Of a DNA stretch of 64,000 bases, positions 58,925 through 64,000 are shown one piece after another. Origin of the DNA: Sipunculus nudus (taxonomy: Eukaryota > Annelida > Sipuncula > Golfingiida > Sipunculidae); assembly GCA_026874595.1 (NCBI GenBank), contig CM049311.1, positions 60,952,453 through 61,016,452 on the forward strand, written 5' to 3'. Made by a program: the position numbers and the translations under genes. How positions within the stretch are numbered: the first letter of the stretch is position 1; the number at the start of each line of letters is the position of its first letter. The notes under the pieces were generated by a model. It was given only the letters and a program-made list of their open reading frames with translations. It did not search any database and was not told where the DNA came from.

Positions 58925-61900
58925 GTTCATTACCTGAATATTTTATTCATAAAATAAAATTTTACATAGACATGGTTCTAATAAGAACATGACAAAATGG
59001 TGCCCAGAATTTTCCCTGAAAATAACAGGGGATTATGGGAAATACCACAGGGATCAGCGTGAAATCCTTTGTTCCAGTATTGAGTGCACACTGCTAAAGA
59101 GAGTTCATAACCTGGGAGGTCCTTGGTGTGTAATATTTCCCATCCGGCACTTCCTCTCTGCCTTGTCCTGTGAAATGACCAGCTAGGAGAGTGCTGTAAT
59201 TGACCAGGTGAAGTCGCAGTCAGCTGGGGCTCACCTGGGTCAATGCGGTCTTGTATCAAGGAAGGACCTCAAAAGACTGAGTGTCATATCAGCACTGATA
59301 TTTGGTATGAGCAGGTCAAGAGGGGTTAGGACTGTACCTGTCAGGTTACATCTGTTTCTATTGCCTCAGCAGCATCATAAATCCCCTGCATCCCCTCAGC
59401 ATCTGAAGCTGTCACAGAATGCCCTGTCTCCGCAACCCATGTACACTGGTCAAGTGGGAGTAAGATTGCCACAGCACCACAGTTTTGCCGATGACACAAG
59501 TTTAGTCCTGAAAGTGTGTGTAATCTGAATGTGTGAGAAAAAAAACCTATAATGATGTATGCAAGAATGTTTCCAAGGGCAGACATGTTAATTCTTTATC
59601 ACATGGTGCTGTGGTGCAAAAAAAATTTAAATTGTCATCTGTTACAAGTAAACTTGCGACATTTCATATAGACCTTGTCATACTTTAAAAATACAGTGAT
59701 GTGTGAAAATGATACCCAGTGTGGGAAAAATTCTGATCTTTATGTTAAGATGCTGTATAACATCCATTGACATACATTATAAAATGTGACCCAGAAAATA
59801 CACAGCAAAAACTCAATATAATTACATATATATGTACACTATATGCTCAAACATCATGGATACTGTTTATAAATTACTCAACTTTTACTTTCTCAAATGC
59901 ATGCTTTTTAATAATTTTTTATTACAAATATTGCAAATAACTCCCTTTGTTTGCAGGATGGACCAATAATTCTTTACAACAGGTAGTAAAATACTTGGCC
60001 AAGTAGGACAACAATAGCTGTCATGATGACAAGGTAGTCATCAGGCAGGTTTTAATCTATCATGTACTAATGTGCTGAAGTAATTGAGTATTATTTTATG
60101 TACTTTAACATTAAACACTTGATTTCAAATTAATTACATCTGATCATAATAAGAATGATAGGATATAGCTGTCATTATATTTATATATGCAATACCACAC
60201 ACCAAGTCACCATGTATAGAATATACTTTTCTCACTTAACTGTGATTTATATGAATAAATAAGAGAATTACAGGACATATCCATGATACAACCTCCTGAA
60301 ATCAGGCCTTGTATTCAGAAACATCTATACATAACAAAATAACCACAGATTTCCAGGAAAACACTCCTCTTCCTGGCCACTAGCACACATTGGTTGCGGA
60401 TACTTTGTTTTTTTATTGTACAATTATCCAATTATGTATTCTTGCTTTATAAATCTGACATTTCCTGGCCGTGTGTGGTTTTTACGCAGCGTTTGATTAG
60501 CTGGCCTTATCATGGCTGTACTAATCCCATATTCACAACCTCTTTCCATGCACATTATCATATTTGTACCTCTGTCAGATTATGCTAGAGTATTATGTTT
60601 CTGAATTGCATAGTCAAATGTTAAAATTACACTTGACTTTGAGGTTTGGGCTCATTTAATTAGTCATATTTTGAATTGGGCATGGTTTATTTGGCACTGG
60701 GTATGGTTTCAAGCTTATTTTCTAAGTGAAGAACCATATCCAATAGTTGGCACAGGTGAGGATAAACACATGGTTCAGTTTATAAATATAACAACAACAA
60801 AAAAAACCCAAATATTTCTTAAAGTTATTTTTAAGCTAGAAGGAAATCCTGAGTAGCTACATATGTACCTCTGTCAGGATCCCATTCAAATGCTGCTATG
60901 TACTACACAGAAAAATGTGTAACGGTTCAACTCCATGGCTGGATCACAGGTGAGCTCTGCTCACTAGAACTAGGACTGTCCCTAATACCAATGAATGGCC
61001 CTGGTCCTCTGCAGGAATAAAGAATTTGCCACAGCTTTCAATGGTTTAGAATCCATGACATTAAAAAACATTATGGTGATCCAGAATACATAAAATCAGT
61101 AATGAAAACTTATGCTCTGTGGGTGTTACCCTAACTCTTCAAAACTTTTCATCAAAATCTATATATATTTGTAACTTCCTGAGTAAAGCTGCCACTAGAT
61201 GGAAGTATATCAGTCAGTACAGGAGCATTTTGCCCAAATTATATTCCACAAACACGCTGCCAAACCTGTATAGCATTGAAGTTATTCTGAAGGTTAATTA
61301 AAGGGCCATTATCAGTAGCAATATTATACCTATTCTTTCACACTATCAGTTCAGTTTTTTCATAAGAAAACAAAGGACAATCTATTATATATCTATTATA
61401 ATCATTATACCTTGTTGAAATTCCGACAATGTGGATGGTGATGGATAGTATGAAAGTAGTTACTGGAAGTAGGATAAAACCATGCCGAGTCAACAGTGAT
61501 AAATAACAAAATTTGGTATCAGGATCAGACTAGGAAAATTAGGTAACAAACTGTGTTATACAGAGTGACCCTGAGGCATCTGGTTATCCTGAATACCAGA
61601 GAGTGTGGGTGTATAACCATGTAGGTATAACCATGATATGTGAATGTCATGTCCATACACCAGTCATATGTTCTCATGGTATGCATGTGTATGAACATAG
61701 ATAATTTCATGTGTGCAACACTCTCCTCGGCATAAAGATGCACAATTTTTTTTAAAAAAAAGGACCATGGGCTTCAGATGGAGCTGTCTGTGTCTGAGGA
61801 TAAAGATGACCATGTGATCAGAAGTGTAATTATCCAAGAGTCTTCTTGGTTTTAAGTATTATGTGCACAGGGCTACAATTAAATAATCTTGAAGTCAAAC

Positions 61901-62297
61901 CCTAAAGTTGAGATATTGGAATGAATCTCTGAGGCCATGTTGAGAGTTCACCAATTTGCCCATGTTGTGGTTCTAACCAATAACATCCTAACATCAAGGA
62001 CTGGCTGAAAAACTGACACACTGGTGTCAAAAACTCAGAAGCCCTTTTTTCTCACAAGCTGGGTTGAATATTTAAATTCTTCCTACATTTTATCAGGTCA
62101 GCATGTTGATGCCTTCAGAATACTGAACAAGGGCTGGCAGGCTAATAAATATTTTACATTTTGCAAGTAGATTTGCAGTGGTTTATAATCTCATTATGAA
62201 ATACAAAATTATTTTTTTTGCTTTTTCTATGTATGAATTAAATTACAAATGTAAATGCCTCATACATACTCAAACTCACAAACAAACTAGACATTTC
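58925..62297. other. unique DNA, no gene recognised
   Basis: A plus frame at 59208-59528 (106 codons) contains FADDTSL, which recalls a reverse-transcriptase active-site box, but no flanking RT motif is visible. The remainder is AT-rich with frames of 80 codons or fewer. Confidence 0.45.
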
Positions 62298-64000
62298 TTG
62301 GCACCGCAGGTGCCAGAGTATCCCCAGACATAGTAGGCCCCCCTCCTACAAGAACAGACCCCCATTTTTAGCAGCATATACTGACACTTGGCATATTTAT
62401 TGTTAATTCCATCTAACGATCCACAATCTTGTTGAAGATGTTGGTCCTGTGACCTTGATCTTTTTAAAGATGTCCTGTGACCTTGACCTTTGATCTCATA
62501 ACCCCAAAATAAATTTGGGTCTTGCTTTTCCAATGGGACATATGCAAGTCAAGTTTGAAATCTATACATCAATAAAGCAGGAATTATCATCCAGAAACTT
62601 ATTTTTGGACAGATGGCTCCTGTGACCTTCACCTTTGACCTTGTGACCTCAAAATTGATAGTGTTCTTCCTCTCTTGGCAGGAGAACTATACGTGCAAGA
62701 TGAAAGATCTGAGATGAATTGTTTGGCTGAAAATGCATCCACATCTTTTTAAAGATGTGTCCTGTGACCTTGACCTTTGGCCTCATGACCCCAAAATCAA
62801 TTTTGGTCTTACTTTTCCAATGGGACATATACAAGTCAAGTTTGAAATCCATACATCAATAAAAGCAAGAATTATCATCCAGAAACTAATTTTTGGACAT
62901 ATGGCTCCTATGACCTTCATCTTTGACCTTGTGACCTCAAAATTGATAGGGGTCTTCCACTCTTGGCAGGTGAACTATATGTGCAAGAGGAAAGATCTGA
63001 GATGAATTGTTTGGCTGAAAATGCATCCACATCTTTTTAAAGATGTGACCTTGACCTTTGACCTCATGACCCCAAAATCAATTTGGGTCTTGCTTTTCCA
63101 ATGGGACATATATAAGTCAAGTTTGAAATCCATACATCAATAAAAGCAGGAATTATCATCCAGAAACTAATTTTTGGACATATGGCTCCTGTGACCTTCA
63201 CCTTTGACCTTGTGACCTCAAAATTAATAGGGGTCTTCCACTCTTGGCAGGTGAACTATATGTGCAAGATGAAAGATCTGAGATGAATTGTTTGGCTGAA
63301 AATGCATCCACAATCTTTTTATAGAGGTTTCCTGTGACCTTGACCTTTGACCTCATGAACCCAAATTCAATTCCGGTCTTGCTTTTCCAATGGGTCAAAT
63401 ACAAGTCAAGTTTGAAATCCAAACATCAATAAAAGAAGGAATAATCACCGAGAAACTAATTTTTGGACAGATGGCTCCTGTGACCTTCACCTTTCACCTT
63501 GTGACCTCAAAATTGATAGGGTTCTTCCTCTCTTGGCAGGTGAACAATATGTGCAAGATGAAAGATCTGAGATGAAATGTTTGGCTGAAAATGCATCCAC
63601 ATCTTTTTAAAGATGTGTCCTGTGACCTTGACCTTTGACCTCATGACCCCAAAATCAATTTGGGTCTTGCTTTTCCAATGGGACATACATAAGTCAAGTT
63701 TGAAATCCATACATCAATAAAAGCAGGAATTATCATCCAGAAACTAATTTTTGGACATATGGCTCCTGTGACCTTCACCTTTGACCTTGTGACCTCAACA
63801 TTGATAGGGGTCTTCCACTCTTGGCAGGTGAACTATATGTGCAAAATGAAAGATCTGAGATGAATTGTATGGCTGAAAATGCATCCACAATCTTTTTAAA
63901 GATGTGTCCTGTGACCCTTGACCTTTGACCTCATGACCCCAAAATTCAATTCCGGTTTTGCATTTCCAATGGGTCAAATACAAGTATAGTTTGAAATCCA
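62298..64000 (+). mobile_element. family B 5' end leading into 286-bp nuclear-receptor-type units
   Basis: It starts with TGGCACC-GCA-GGTGCCA (62299-62315), a perfect 7-bp hairpin, then GAGTATCCCCAGAC and GCAGCATATACTGACACTTG, shared with 29105-29225. Tandem units of 283-289 bp follow, with AAAGATGTG-type starts near 62466, 62753, 63039, 63322, 63609 and 63898, and the array runs off the window. Each unit has CCTGTGACCTTGACCTTTGA, then CCAATGGGACATAT, then TGTGACCTTCACCTTTGACC, then CTCTTGGCAGGTGAACTAT. Minus-strand frames repeat a similar 60-70-codon translation in each unit, as expected for repeat shadows. Confidence 0.8.
63046..63064 (-). promoter_or_regulatory. DR1 with upstream half-site in a 286-bp unit
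   Basis: TGACCT at 63046, 63052 and 63059 gives, on the minus strand, AGGTCAAAGGTCA (perfect DR1) followed by AAGGTCA. The same triple occurs at 63335-63353 and 63623-63641. At 63919-63931 the DR1 remains while the outer site is mutated. At 62478-62496 one half-site is TGATCT. Confidence 0.55.

Noticed and set aside
59208-59528. FADDTSL in a 106-codon frame, like a reverse-transcriptase active-site box
   Set aside because: No other RT motif is recognisable on either side in this or adjacent frames, so a chance match is more likely. A decayed retrotransposon fragment is not excluded.
62649-63983. Series of similar 60-75-codon minus frames (MDFKLDLY... type)
   Set aside because: They recur once per 286-bp unit and move with it, as expected of repeat DNA rather than of a gene family.

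Overview
This 64 kb window looks like AT-rich, non-coding nuclear DNA from an animal. I find no convincing exon, rRNA or intact tRNA gene. All open frames are short or lie inside tandem repeats. The repeat types point to a lophotrochozoan, most likely a mollusc: ACGG-rich microsatellites next to a terminal hairpin, long non-autonomous elements with tandem cores (like the pearl and HINE elements of bivalves), and TGACCTTGACCTTTGACC-rich repeats. That assignment is an inference from repeat style, not from a gene. The window may be a gene desert or the inside of a very large intron.

Layout. 0-12.9 kb: mostly unique DNA, with a 350-bp inverted-repeat element at 1.6-2.0 kb, a 27/54-bp array at 2.1-3.7 kb and a purine-rich array at 11.8-12.2 kb. 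12.9-15.1 kb: a 32-bp minisatellite with higher-order repeats. 15.1-20 kb: unique DNA with (TA)n, (AG)n, a triple CCAAT cluster and a tRNA-like SINE. 20.1-21.0 kb: a family A element. 21-29 kb: unique DNA, a 30-bp array and (CA)n/(TA)n. 29.1-30.5 kb: a family B element. 31.6-34.7 kb: a large 38-bp array with a 790-bp higher-order duplication. 36.5-37.6 kb: a second family A 5' end followed by units rich in nuclear-receptor half-sites. 40.6-41.3 kb: a 36/38-bp array. 43.5-46.8 kb and 56.2-58.9 kb: two long copies of one 2.6-kb family A element. 50.3-51.75 kb: a family C element. 51.8-53.0 kb: a 17-bp satellite element enclosing a CpG-containing 685-bp island. 62.3-64 kb: a family B element whose 286-bp units run off the end of the window.

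Main observation. Three families of long elements that differ in sequence share one plan: a 5' subterminal motif, a core of large (about 280-345 bp) tandem units, and a 3' hairpin holding the inverse of the 5' motif. The same kinds of core unit appear between different termini, so ends and cores seem to have been exchanged. Many of the cores carry dense, well-formed AGGTCA half-site arrangements (DR1, DR2, DR3, ER1, ER3) or CTCF-like motifs, so their spread would also spread candidate transcription-factor sites. Binding and function are untested inference.
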